From Nemopilema nomurai (taxonomy: Eukaryota > Cnidaria > Scyphozoa > Rhizostomeae > Rhizostomatidae), in the NCBI GenBank assembly GCA_003864495.1, contig ML133395.1:2616469-2680468 (forward strand): a stretch of DNA of 64,000 nt. The letters are read 5' to 3'. Each line of letters opens with the position of its first letter. Position 1 is the first letter of the stretch. The translations under genes and the position numbers were made by a program. Below the pieces are notes generated by a model. It saw nothing but the letters and a program-made list of their open reading frames with translations, had not been told where the DNA came from and made no database searches. Below, piece by piece: positions 49,401-62,200 of this stretch.

Positions 49401-52400
49401 ACCAAAATATCCTGCTGACTTCGCCTGTCCCTAACGCAGCCAGCAATGTTTTGGTGCCTTCGGCTTACCCAATTACTGCTACTTTTAAGGCACTGGATAT
49501 ATATATACACGCTTTTTTTTATAAGGAACCTACCTCAAGGCCTAGTTCCAAAAGTTCCTTATTCGTAGACCTCAAATCATCAGATTTAAGTACCAAGTTC
49601 CTTAAAAGTTTCTTAAGTTCTCACTTTCGGTGCTATGACTACAATTGGCCTTAACACCTAATATGCGGAAAGTACTCAATCAAGCACTTGACACACGAAT
49701 AGCAAACAATATATGCGAGTATTGGCTGCAAACGAATGGAACCAGCTTTTCAGTTCTTGATGCTTGCAGTTATAAGAATATTTCAAATCGAAAAGTTCCT
49801 TAGTGATTACGTTTTTAGTAGTAGTATAAGTTCTTTAAATATTTTGGCCTTCTACATGTAAGTTCCTTATAAAGTGGTTCCTTATAAAAAAAGCGTGTAA
49901 TGTCTTACATGTTATTTTATTTCGATACTTACAGGCCACTTGGTGATGTCATTTGCCGGCCAAACATGGGGAGCAACGGACGTCGGATTCGTACAGGCTC
50001 TGAAAGACAATTGGATATATTGATATACTTCCCAGGTGCCATTGCTAAATACCAGCCCAGTGAAACTAGCTTTCTTGGAAAACTGACCGGAAATAGGTAA
50101 TATTTGACATACCGCCAGCAGAATAAATGGGTTGAAAGTAGAGTATGATGCTCATAAACAAGGCGATACACACAGGATAACATAATGCTATTTAATACCC
50201 TGCATGCAAATATCAATATCACTTTCCAAGGTCATGAATACGTTTGACCTGAGCTGCAATGTCATGCTTTGACACAAAGCGGAATGTCTTGGCGGATCTA
50301 TGGTCCAAAGGTCACATGTCAATGGTCAAAATGTCAAAGCACTTCTACATACTTGGGATCCTGACCGCATACTGCCTTCGAGCGGCTCATTGGGCTATAA
50401 TCTATAAATTTTGCGAATGATGTCTAAAAGAAAACAAAAAAGCAGGTTTCAACTATTTACAAAAACAAGACATGTCATTTGTATTCCAGCAAGCACCCTG
50501 ATGCGGCAAAAAGACTCTACTGATGTTCTTTTAGCGCAAACATGCTTTGCCAAAGAATTTGTGCCATTTTGCAGTGGTGTTTGGATAAGCACTACCGGTA
50601 AAACTATTTAATGTGGAATTGGCGCTTAAAGAGAAACAAAAATTAATCTTTAAACAAAAAAATCAATTATTTTTTGAAGCATCAAAGCCCTGTTTCTTGC
50701 ATTCCAGGTTGGTCATTGAAATCGTTTGATAGAAGACGTTGGTTAATGTTTAAAGTACGTAGCTGTGATTAGGAAAGAAAATCAGCATTATTGCTAGAGG
50801 AATCTGTTGAAAAGAACCAAATATTGTTCATATACTAAAAATAAACAAACGACCTTGCTATTGGTCTTACCACGCAATCTTCCCTAGATGACTGGATGCA
50901 CCCTGTGAAATATGTTTGTACACAACAGCCAGTTCTATTCTCAATCACTTTTTCAGCATCAATGGTTCTAAACAAAAGTTTATCTCGTCGCATGCATGGG
51001 GCATATTTGGCTCCTAGACGAATCAGGTCCTCCTGACTTGGCCCAATCCAAAAATTTTCAAACACCAATTTTGATATTACTTCGACTTGCGTTTTTCCAG
51101 TTCTGCTTACTGTTACCTACAATGAAATGAAGACAGAACTAACTTGACAGACATTTAGAATTTTTAAAACAGATGAACAGTGAATTGTGCAATGCAGCAA
51201 TAACAGGCATATGGTAACCGAATACGAACCCTTTGTTGTTCTGTCTTCTTTGAAGTACCAATTGGAGCGAAACTGTACACAGATACCATTACGATCAAGA
51301 CGACAAGTTGCACGAATGAGACCCAATAGGTGAAGAATGGCCTAATGTCAAAAGGAAAACATAATGGGTATTACTTGAATGAGCAATCAGCCAGCAAGCA
51401 CTTCTTGGTTGCATGTTGAAGATAATTTAATCAGACTAATGGCGACTCGGCCATACAAGTACAAGTATAAAACTAGGTAAGGGGCCTAGGTGCAAGTATA
51501 AAAGTAGAAGGATCTGCTAACCAAAATTATGATGTAAGTTCAAGGCTACATGAAAGTACGTATGAACTACAATGCCCGCCAAAAGTAGTTGGAATACCGA
51601 GATTGTATTCATAATAAATGTATATTTCTCAGTTCATTTCCCTATTTCAAGCAGACGGAACCCCCTCCCCCCCTCCTTAAACAATGTTGTGAAGGAAGAT
51701 GAACATGTCGCTAAACATGGGTTACACAATTCGCGCTTCAACATACATTTGTTGTCATTTTCCAGTCGGAATCCAACATTGTATATAGGGGGACAGGAGA
51801 CGTTTAGTACGAAAGATGATTGGACTGCTACAACACGTTTGGCGGGCAAAGTACTCCGTCATTAGCGGCATCGAGTTGTCTCCTAGAATTTCCCTGACAC
51901 ATAAAGAGGCGAGATGCTGAAACTGTACAATAGCGACAAAAAGAAGCAAATTGCGACCTGTGGTCGGAAATGTCGTCAAGCTGCTTTCTCACGGTGCTGG
52001 GCAATCGGCTCTTCTTCCACTTACGATTCAGCCACTGCCCCACCAGCCCCTGTCCGAAGCGCCGTCTCGCCTTCTTCGGCTTCTTCCTGATCACCGGCCT
52101 GTGCTGCATGCGATGACGTCGTTCGCTCGGCGTTCGAATCACGTGGGTCTGCACAGCTTTGATTCCCAGCTGCTTTGCAACTATCTCCTTGTCCCTCTCG
52201 GTCGCCTTCTCCTTTTGCTGCCGCTTCCAGCCAGCCCCTCTGATGACAAAAGCAAAGCACTCGATAATATCATGACTGCGAACTGTATCTTTCCAAAATA
52301 CACATTCCATTAAGACTAGTGCGTATGAATTTCCCACAAGAAAATATGCAAGAGCAGCAAAATTAATATATTTATGTCTTTAAACAAATTGATAAAGGCG

Positions 52401-55400
52401 TCTTAAAAAGTAATACCAGTCAGGAACTATTTAATTCCACCAATACAAAAAGGAAAAAATGCACAAAAACTAAGTAATGGCCATAAATACTATTTGCACA
52501 TCCATGCTCGTCTAAAAAACTATAAATGGCCCACTACATTCCAATAGCCTACTTTGATATGGTACTCGTTACACATTGTCATCCTTGTCAGAACGAAAAT
52601 CACTTACAAAGCTGGCGATGAGGCTCTTTCCGGTATCTGTGGAGGAGCAGCACTGTCCTCTTCAAGAGCTTCAGGCTCCTCCTCAATTACATCGTGAATT
52701 TCATGGTGGAAATCAAAGAAGACACTGTCACGCAGATCCTGCGACATGGGTGAAGTAACATCGGAGTCTGTATCGTCTCCTTCAAATGCGATCAGATCCT
52801 TTGGTGCAAAGCTGCGGCCCCCAAATACACTATGAGTTCGGTCGCTCGGCTGGTAAACATAGAATTGTGAAAATTTCATTGATAAAAGACGAAATGTGCA
52901 ATAAACAGGTTTGTTACAAGACGAAATAAATTAGAAAATGTGCACCCAAGGTAAACCTTCATCAGTGAACTGTACAGTGTGCCTGAATGCTAAATAACAC
53001 CTGGTCAAAGTTATTCTCCTAATATCCTAGTTGCGCCTCTGGGGCATTATGAGCACAAACTGGAGCTTTTCTTTGGCAAAAAACATCTACAGCAGATTTT
53101 CCTTATTCCCTAGCTACTGCTGTCTTGTGAGTGAGTAAATGAATTATATGATACGTCATGAATTAGCCTATTCAATAGGTTGTTTGATAAAACACAACTG
53201 GCTAAATGTGATGTACTCCAGCACCTACAGGACATGGATGACACAAAATGTATTAACAGTCAGTCCCAACCTTGGCACTCATTCGCCGCTTCAGTCCATT
53301 AAAAACCATATTGGGGACTGACTCTCGTTTGCTCTTTCTACTTCGCATCATTGGCCCAGCGCTGACAATACTCCTTCTTGGGGTACCGCCATCTGTCTGA
53401 TCTTCATCACCACCCTCTAAGTCAATCAAATCTTCCTTCATCTTCCCATACCGCTTGCTGCAGTGCCGAATTCTTCTTTCCTGCCATTTCTGTCTTTGTA
53501 GTTCCTTCTCCAGATCCAGCCCAAAGAAAACTAATGTGTTCTTTGCAATACTCCTAGAATGTTAAGTCATCTATCGTAGTCATTTTCAGCAATTTCACTG
53601 AAAATCACACAAGGGGCTATGAAAGAAGGTCATAAATATATTCTCTGCAAACAAATCAATAGTGGCTTTTAAAAACTACCTTTTCTTACAAAAATTTCTT
53701 AAAATATATAAAAAGTGTAGCATTGTTAAAACTCTAGAATCTAGGGAATTCTTTCAGCATGATGAGCTCAAGCACATAATTATGCAAAAACGTTTGATAA
53801 GATATATACATATAGGTAAATAGATGCAAAGGAAAGCTTCTAAATCAGGCTCTATAAACTCATTTTCTGGCAGAAATTGTTGGTTGACCCAAAGATACTC
53901 TTAGTCCAGCAACATTTAATGAAGGAAGTCCAGGTAAGATTTTAACAAACAGGTCAAATAAAGAATAAAATATTTTATATTTTTTAGTGTTGTGGCAAAA
54001 GTAGACTACCTTCTGACTGATCGTGCCCTACCCATCTTCTTTCTTGACAACCTACTTGGTAGACTTTCTTGACTATCAGAAATGTTTGGATGTGCCAGTG
54101 AATCACTTGATGTTTTTCTTGGGTCTCTGTGTTTCTGTTGTACAGGCACACATGATAAGGAAACTAATCTAGAAGATAAGACACAAAAATTTACGATGTT
54201 TGAAGGTAAATTTGAGAAAATTGGTATTTAGGGGGAGCTATGCGTGGGGAGAAACCTTCAATGAAAATTAAATTGAAAGGTTTGAAGGATAAGTTTTAAC
54301 AGAAAAACTTGACAAACAAAGTTTTGCTTTTAATTAAGTTTAAAGGACAGTTGACCAGCTCAACACATTATATTAGCATATCTGAGAAAAAGTGTGACCA
54401 TTTCCACTTCATTCCTGTGAGGATTAACATTTTGTCTGTGTAAATTGCCCTAATTGCACACAGACTTAAATGTATAGATTCAATTGCTAACAGCTTATGC
54501 TAATCCTGATCACAAAAGATACATGAAAATTTAATGAGATATTTTCAAATCTTTCACATTTAGCATGTTGCTAAGGTCTAAAACAAAATGTAGACAAAAC
54601 AAATTACTTTAGAATTCACAATTCACACTGTGTAGTGGGAGATCGCCAGGACACCAAAACTTAACATGCAGAATGAATAATAAACTGTACCAGCTAAGTT
54701 GAATTTCTTAATTTCTTGATAAAACAAAGTTGACAATGAGAGACAACTACACAATCTGACATCTTGTCACAACTATCCTTAAAAGGAGTTGAGGGCACAA
54801 TAAAAATTGTAGAGACAACACTAATCTCAAATTTAAACCCAAAAAGATGCTTGAAGGGAAAACACCAAGGATTTGTACACAACATGAAGGCAGTCATTCA
54901 AGAGAGCATAAAGAAAGACATCAATGATATAACAAAAATCATAACCCATATTGTTCATTTTGATCGTAAAAATTACTAAAGTGTAGAACACAAAGACATC
55001 AGCAGGCAGAAACAAATTTAATCTATTTAACATTTATGATCCTTGAAAAGGAGATGTGAAAGAAGGGGGCAATCAATTACAACCAGGAAATATAAATTAT
55101 TTTGATGATAAAGGAATGTAAATGCCTTAGCAATTTGTCAACTCATGAGCTTTGAAGCCACCAAATGAATATCAAAAGTATATCTCAGTGTATTTTAATG
55201 ATAATGACGCTTCTGGCAATTATTATTTACTGTTTTATCTCTATCCAAATTTATGATTTCTGAATTCTTTTTTTGCTGAAAAGGAAACGGTGAAAAGGGC
55301 AAGTGTAATCAATAAATGCTATTATCGTTCTACCTCGCTAAACCAGGTGCTAAATTTGAGAAACAAATAAGAATTGGCAACTAATCAGAACAAAAGATGG

Positions 55401-55973
55401 ACAGAGAAACTGTCTACACAAGGAAGCAAAACGGGAGATATGCATCTCAAAAGAAAATTTCGAGTGGATCCTGCTAATGAAACGGGTAACCATGCAGCAT
55501 GTTATACCCTGAATTGGGAAGATTACCTCATCCATTATTAATCTCGAAACTGCTCTTAATGTGAATTTTAATCCACACTTCCTCTGATTCCTTCTGGCTT
55601 CAGCTTAGACAGATCTACTTATCGGCAGCTACGACAACTCTGCCTCGATGACTTGAAGATAAAAATGCATGCACGAGGTCTTCTGACAACTTTTAAAAGC
55701 ACACATAATACAGCAGAAGTTCAAAAGGGGAAATGAAACACACCCACGACTTTGAGATTTGCTAACAAACACATACTTGCGACTTTCTCTCTTTTCTTCG
55801 TCATCTCTGGCATGTGTCCTGGAAGAAACCTCGCCAAGCTCTACATCTCGCTTTGACCCTGCTCCTTGGTTGTCCATCCCTCTTCGCTTTTTACAGGGTA
55901 GGGGAGGTGCACAGCTAGGCCAACGATCTATGGACTCCAAGGACTCTGTGGTTGTTTGATACAGGTTCGACAT
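46465..55973 (-). CDS. RHBDF1: Inactive rhomboid (iRhom, RHBDF1/2-like)
   Basis: Minus-strand exons: 55777-55973 (ATG 55973), 54010-54168, 53271-53553, 52608-52849, 51958-52239, 51230-51341, 50871-51116, probably 50542-50591, 50353-50401, 49933-49999, 48513-48692, 48209-48309, 47543-47696, 46465-46892. Apart from the tentative exon, phases agree. Length is about 850 aa, as in vertebrate iRhom1. The order is a basic, Ser-rich cytosolic tail ([21 protein letters not shown]), TM1 after DDISDHRPFFTYW, the Cys-rich lumenal iRhom homology domain ([48 protein letters not shown]), then the rhomboid core ([23 protein letters not shown]). iRhoms escort ADAM17 and regulate EGF-family ligands in the ER and beyond. 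The motif equivalent to the protease GxSG reads GPSG. One base is missing in the last exon at about 46874. Assignment to RHBDF1 versus RHBDF2 is not possible; I use the symbol for the family. Confidence 0.92.
47920..48048. repeat. Tandem near-duplicate in iRhom intron
   Basis: Two copies (about 47920-47962 and 48003-48048) share GTGAAATAA and TTATTTCAAATTGT with GTCGCAAATAG. AT-rich, non-coding. Confidence 0.55.
48695..48850. repeat. Minisatellite built on atatcagaagtcagtaa
   Basis: At least five imperfect copies of a unit of about 25-35 bases containing TCAGAAGTCAGTA and AATAAAT tracts, in an iRhom intron immediately upstream of the 48513-48692 exon's acceptor. Confidence 0.75.
49508..49897. 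mobile_element. MITE family C with 22-24 bp terminal inverted repeats and TA target duplication
   Basis: The left end CACGCTTTTTTTTATAAGG and right end CCTTATAAAAAAAGCGTG are perfect inverses apart from the length of the T run. TA dinucleotides flank both ends (49506-49507 and 49898-49899). The internal sequence is peppered with AAGTTCCTTA-like subterminal repeats. About 390 bp, no coding capacity; consistent with a non-autonomous Tc1/mariner derivative inserted in an iRhom intron. Confidence 0.85.
51570..51851. mobile_element. Fold-back MITE family A, second complete copy
   Basis: Terminal repeats CAATGCCCGCCAAAAGTA and, reversed, CTTTGCCCGCCAAACGT, flanked by TA at 51568-51569 and 51852-51853. 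The arms converge on a C-rich run and AACAATGTTG facing CCAACATTGT and a G-rich run. It sits between the exons at 51230-51341 and 51958-52239 of iRhom, about 100 bases from the latter's splice donor. Confidence 0.82.
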
Positions 55974-55989
55974 CTCGAAGTCGCAAATA

Positions 55990-57930
55990 GTCTACTGTAC
56001 TAAATTCTCATGCAATATTAATAAATCATTTATCATTAACTGTTGAAAGCAGATACCCACTGCATTTGTTGCCAACGACTCTCACTTGCCCACCACCACC
56101 ATTATTTTCCTCATTTAATTGAATCATAACATTCCATCACATCCAATTCACATCGACACGCAGAAAACCGCAGCAGATCACGAGGATAACGCTGCAGAAG
56201 AGCGGTAAAATTTTGGGGATAGTCATTTACTTCCGCCTTCTAGTTCGCATCTGCACGGACTTGATGAAGTTATGGTAGAAAATTTAGTACCTAAAGGACA
56301 GCTTTCCAGAATGGACAATTATTTTCCAGTGCACCAGATGATGAAATTACCTGTTTTAGTTGTGCACCAAGTACTCCCGTCAGACTTGCGCATGCGCACG
56401 GACAATTTACCAGATCGAATAATGAATAATTGAATAATCAACTTGAAAGACTTTATTTAAAAGTTGATAAATAACTTACTCCTGTTAAAGCGGGTAGGAC
56501 AGTTAACAAGCTTACCTGAAAACTCGGCATAGTTGAGTCTAAATGTTGTATGATTATACTAGATAGAAGTGTGCCTCAAACACATCAAGTGTATTGTACA
56601 TCCAAGTAAACATCAAGTACAGTAGCTTCAGGTATAAATAGTAAATGTTATCATGCATCGTGTGCACTTTTATGCACACTTTATGACTGATGGCAAACAG
56701 TATTTTGTCAGCATTTGGCTTTGAGGTGATATATTGGATAGGAAGGTGTCCTCTTGACTAAGGGTAGCTTAAATGCAAATTAATCATTTGAAAGGTGTCG
56801 AAAAAAGTAACTTTTAATGGAAGAGGCTTTTTGTATTTCTGCGCAATATTCTGTGTGAATTCATGCTTCAATAAATGATCCTTGAAAAAAAACAGCAGAT
56901 GTTGACATAAACCTTGGAATGAAGGATAAGAAAAATATCCAATAAACATAAAGAACAGAGCAGACGGCAGTAGAGCTAAGATATACTTGAGTCGAAAACA
57001 CGGACTCGTGAGGTTGGAAGACTTCGCAGGAATGAGACAATTGCTTCGCATGTACCAACATAGTTATTTCATTTTTCAATTAACGTAAACATGATAAGTA
57101 ATAATAACTAAGAAATAAATAAGACAATTGGGTCATCTGAACCTCTGTGTCAACAATTATGAGAAGGTTGTATCAGTGAAGACACCAGACGAGGTATTTT
57201 GAAGTGGAAAAATCAACTTGGGGAAGCGTGGCGATGTCTATGCAAAATTTGGACGAGGGCATGCTTTGGGTGAAACCTTATTAAGTTTGACTGATAGTGG
57301 GCAAACGATTCAGCGGATCAGTTGTTGGAATCGATTTTCCATCACACGAGGCTTATTTCTGTTTAGTGATAGAAGAGGTCGTAGGTGGAATAAAGATGTT
57401 GTCCTTTGCCATACCCTTAAGCCAAATAATCACGTTAATTTCTCTTGAACGATATTAGACCAGCATGGAGCAAGTAAACGGCAATATCATTCTAGACTAT
57501 AAAACATTGGTATATTAAAGATACACGCTAATGTTGGCTTCTCAACAAACTTTGCTGATAACACGGGCTACTTGCACACTGCTTCTACAAAAGTCAACCA
57601 CACCATGTGCAAATATTGATGACGAAATCAAAAGAGCATCAGGCTGCAAATTACTTGATAAGTAATCGAAGTTACGGCAAAGGATGTGAAATGGGAACAA
57701 CAGGATACTGGAAAATAGCGTTGTAGATCTAAAACTCATTAATTGAATTTCGGAGCACATATACTTTAGCGGGAATCTTACCCCATTGTCGATTTTGCGT
57801 GCGTATTGACCCTAAATACTCTAAACAAATACTTCGTTCGGCATAGTAATCTAACTTCCCATATAATTAAATGCTTATAGACTTTAGCTTTCATGACTCA
57901 AATACAAAAATTCTACACACCTTCCCACAG
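55990..57930. other. Upstream region of iRhom, no supported gene
   Basis: Probably holds the iRhom promoter and 5' UTR. A 76-codon plus frame at 57218-57448 and minus frames at 56758-57079 have no domain or splice support. Confidence 0.45.
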
Positions 57931-57934
57931 TTTA

Positions 57935-58207
57935 ATGATTTCAAGATTACTGCAGCTTGCTCTTGCGATATTAACTCAAGCGAAGTCTTCTCTATACGCT
58001 GAGATAACAAAAATGACTGATGGTGTTGCAAACGAGGCTCACAAGCAATCACGTCCAGACGAGGTTGTAGCTAAGACAGCACAAAACGACGGCCTAGCTG
58101 AGGAAAGAATTTATCGAGGGCATCCCATTCCAATCAAAGTAGGGCTTCATGTCCTTCGCGATGAATATCAATTTAAATTATGCCTGATTGAAGTCCCAAA
58201 CAATTGA
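57935..58207 (+). CDS. Candidate small protein with N-terminal hydrophobic segment, 90 aa
   Basis: The ATG at 57935 starts MISRLLQLALAILTQA, which reads as a signal peptide, followed by a polar, charged and apparently well-composed region (GVANEAHKQSRPDEVV) and a tail that holds the only Cys. The frame extends 14 codons further upstream to 57893, but that segment spoils the signal peptide. I see no domain, no TATA box and no clear splice context. It could be a small secreted protein or a chance frame. Confidence 0.25.
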   Translation: MISRLLQLALAILTQAKSSLYAEITKMTDGVANEAHKQSRPDEVVAKTAQNDGLAEERIYRGHPIPIKVGLHVLRDEYQFKLCLIEVPNN

Positions 58208-58219
58208 AGCTGAAACTCG

Positions 58220-59210
58220 ACTGTTTCTACCGGAAGCAACAAAACGATCGCGAGTAATATTAACATGAATGCCGAATTTAATCAGTTGTTAGGAAACGAG
58301 AAAAATGTTAAATGCGTTTATAATTATCGTAAAAAAGCCAATGATTTCAAAAGGTAAACTTTATGAATACTAGATGACTCTACATCGGAAATAAGAATTT
58401 GCATATATTTATATATAAAACACTAAAGTGCAACCGTGCAAACACTCCATTTGTCAGTAACTACTAACTGTTATATTTTCTTATTATCTTTAAGTACGAG
58501 TCCATGACTCTAAATAATTCTTCATGACTTTGATACTCTGTTCGTTAACTGTCTATTCCCAATATCGTCTAATGCAACACGGCGATGCTATATTTACGCG
58601 GAATTACCTTCCAGTTCTAGCTGCCAACCGCACTTCTCGTTTCTAGTATCTAGAGGAATTAGACTGCTCTGTTAGAAATATAATTATTTCATAACAGGTT
58701 TTCATAGACCTCCCACAAGGCTCAGACCTCCCGGCATTCCTATTCATAGAACTTTGGATAAGCAGAAGCAGCCTCTTTCTGGCCATAATTGGCATTGTGA
58801 AAGTTTTCTCTAATGGCTGTTGATTTAACACTCGGGTGCTCATACTAGGAGAAACCAGTGAGGGTGGGAACAATTCTGCAATTCCTCCTTTGCATTTACG
58901 GATCAAAAAGGGTTTCATTTGCTTCGCTAATCACTTCTGAGCCGCGAAGGATCCACTTCTCTTAATAACCCAGTATTAGGCGCTTTCCAGGTCCTGAAAC
59001 TCGTGTTATATAGAATACAAATGCAGAAGGATGTCAAAGAAGGCCCTCATTCCTGCATAACTTAACTTCTTTGGTCTTGATCAACTCCGAGAAGAAGGGG
59101 TGGGGTAACAAGGTAACAAACGACTAGTACTAGAGAATTTTCTATTAAACTAGAAACTACGAAGTAAAAAACGATTGGCAAAACATACTGAAAACTCGAA
59201 TCACTTCAGT
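58220..59210. other. Region 3' of the SEC14L1-like gene
   Basis: No coding frame I can support; probably includes the SEC14L1-like 3' UTR at its right end. Confidence 0.45.
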
Positions 59211-59215
59211 AGCTA

Positions 59216-62200
59216 CTACCTTGAAATCGTAGACGAGTTTGTGGCTGCGCTGGCGCCCGAAGACAAAGTTGTCGCTGTGCCTATACTCAATTGGGAGAAG
59301 GCGCTTTGACTCGACTCCAGACTTGACATAGAGCCCCTGCGAAGGAAAAAGGATCAGCGCTCAGTGAAATAAACATGGCTGCCATCTGCAACAATACGGC
59401 ATTTATAATCAGAAACGCAGTCAAACAAGTGTAACACCAAACAAGGCTTAAATAAGCGAGATAAAAATGACCCTAAATAAGATGAGGGACTTTGTTTCTA
59501 GGCAGCAATCTTGTTTGGCCTTGATGCTGAATAAACTCGCGTCTTCAATATTCTGCATTTTAGGCTTCTACACCAGCCGGCAAATTTTCGAGCATTGGAG
59601 CCTTCTTGGCATGCAGCCATAAGTTGCTTGCATCAAACGGCTGCTTTGTTGGTAGGCCGACCTTTGTAGTATAAAATTACTCGGTGCTCGGGTCCTACAA
59701 GGCTGACATCATAAGCTAATGATGTGCTACCTCCGTGTCAAGCTTTCCGGGCAGTCGTATCGCCTTTGTTTCTCAATATTATACCCTCAAGTCTGAACTC
59801 AGTATGTGAACAATCGCCAGCGTAAGTAACACTTTCTAACGACTAGCTAACGACTCCCTCTACAAAATGACACGATACAAATGAACTCACGACACGACAC
59901 GACGCGACACAATACGACACGACATGGCACGACACGACGGGACACAATACGACAAGACATGGCACGACACGACAAGACAAGACATGGCACGACACGAGAA
60001 GACATGGCACGACACGAGAAGACATGGCACGACACGAGAAGACCCCGTTAAATTGATTCTGCATCTTCGATGAAATTTGCCACCCTTTTTGCGCGAATAG
60101 GACAATATATCTAGCGTAAACTTCACACTCGTCTTTGAAAGCATTCCAATTTCATTCATAATGAAGTAATGCCAGTCAAAACTTCTCAGCAAACCAGTAA
60201 AGGATCTTCACTGAAGAGCTATCAGCCATAAATCCCCTTCGTAATCTGATTTTGAATCTATTCTCAGTTTATTCTAAATTATATTGTGAAAACCATGAGG
60301 TAGCCGAGCCTTAAACAAATCAAATAAGAAAAACCTGAAAATAAATTTAATTAGGACGAGACCAAACCGTATAAATGATTAAAAACACTCAATACATCGC
60401 GAAAAAGAATGCTTGAATCTTAGCTGATGACCCTTTTCAAACCACGTGTAAGGAATTATATCTTATGAATTTAGAATTAGGCTTAATCGAACATTTTTAA
60501 TAACAGCATTGCAAAGTTAAAGCACTGAATTTTCATGGGACTTTCATTGTGAACGAGTTTGGCCTAAAATTAGAAACGAAACATGACGTGATCTTAGTCC
60601 TGTCGTTGTCCGTGGGGACGAGGAGTCGTCATGACAACACCCTCGTATCTACAAAGACGAACGCAAAACATGGCGCTTTAACAAGAAAGGTGAATGATGC
60701 AGCTGTATCTAGAGTATACCATAAATATTGCTTTAAAATGATGAAAAATAGTGAGCATCAGCTCTGAAAACTAGTAAGGCGATGGGAATCCCATTCCTCT
60801 TGGTAAACGAATGGACAAAACTTGAAATGAAATATTTTAGCCTAGTTTAGGAAGAAAACTTCATGGGAGGAGTGTCTATGCGGTCTTCAATGAAGAGAAC
60901 TTCCACGACAGGCTCCTCTTCGTTCAGTTCTTGTATAATGTCGCAAGAGTCAAATTAGTAAGGAAATGGAAATATATCATTAGTTGTTAGCTGGAAGTTG
61001 TCAAAAGCGTCCCAAATTCAGCTGGTATGAGCTTTAATGCGTTTGGATAATTAATGGATAATTAGACTTGTGAAAGATTGCCAGATTTATATTACCTTTA
61101 TGTTTCTGCCTAAACTTAGGCCTAAAACCCTTACCACTATTTCCCTTCTGACTCCATATCGCAGCACTGACTTGGTTTTTGGCCCATAAATGAACACAGC
61201 AATTTAAACATAATTTGGGGGGGGGGGTCGTTTTTACAGAAATGTGAATCTCGAAAGCAGGTAATATTTGATGTAAATATTGGTGAAAATTCGAATTCTT
61301 TGCCAATATTTCATTTTTAAACCATTAAAGGCCTTAAGTGAAATAATTCCTTCACTGAACAAAAAAATTGGATCAGCTATATGAAGAAATGATAAATTCT
61401 CTGAATCCAGCCGTTTGTTAAATTTCTCCAGTTCAAATGTGGCTTTAAAATTTCGCATTACAAAACACTGCGTTGAGATATCGCATAGAAACATTTTGTC
61501 TTGATGAATGCGAGGTGGGACATTTTTTGAGTTGGCTACGATTCACGCGGCCGTGTTAAGTGTCTTGAGGGGTGCGTGGGATAAACGTAATTCTTACCGC
61601 ATAGTCGTTGAGCTTGCAAACTGGTTTTCATTTAAATCCGAATTATTGCTAGAGAATCCAAACATGCTGTATTTCCTGATGGTGATCAATAAACAAGAGA
61701 AAATATGACAGGCAGAATTATCACGGGGCTGCGACCCTTACAAAAAGCGTCATAGCTCTCATAACGCTATCAAACGACATCAGTCGAAATAATTTCTCAC
61801 CCCCAGTTCTCCTGAGTCTACAGAGCAGAGGCTAGAATCTTTACTTATCTGGTTAAATGAGTTAGTGCAGTTTGAAAACGAGACTAGGGGTTTAGCTTGT
61901 CCTCGCCTTCAAGTCGATTAGAAGTCATGTGTGGTGTGGGTTAGCTGTTAGAATGTCATTCAAAGCATTAAAAATAAGTTCTAATGTGTAGAGTTATAAA
62001 GCCAGTGTCCTCGATTCAGTGTGTTCGGGACAGTGTGATTTGGGTCGTTTTATGTGAAGGAGCAAAAGGCACGAATCTACTTAAACTCACTCACAAACCC
62101 TTGTGTGTACGAGCAAAGTCACAAAGCAGGCAGAAGTTTCTTCAATAAAGATTTTGTGCTGCCACAACACAGCAAGGCTGCAAACCGCTGCGAATTTGCT

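Noticed and set aside
59640..59720. Possible SEC14L1 exon reading TRAPSNFILQ
   Set aside because: Phase does not fit, and the true exon (LQWKYSSQ) was found at 62267-62412 with perfect phase.
59843..60192. Cys/Ser/Val-rich minus frames
   Set aside because: Translation of the GACAC simple repeat.
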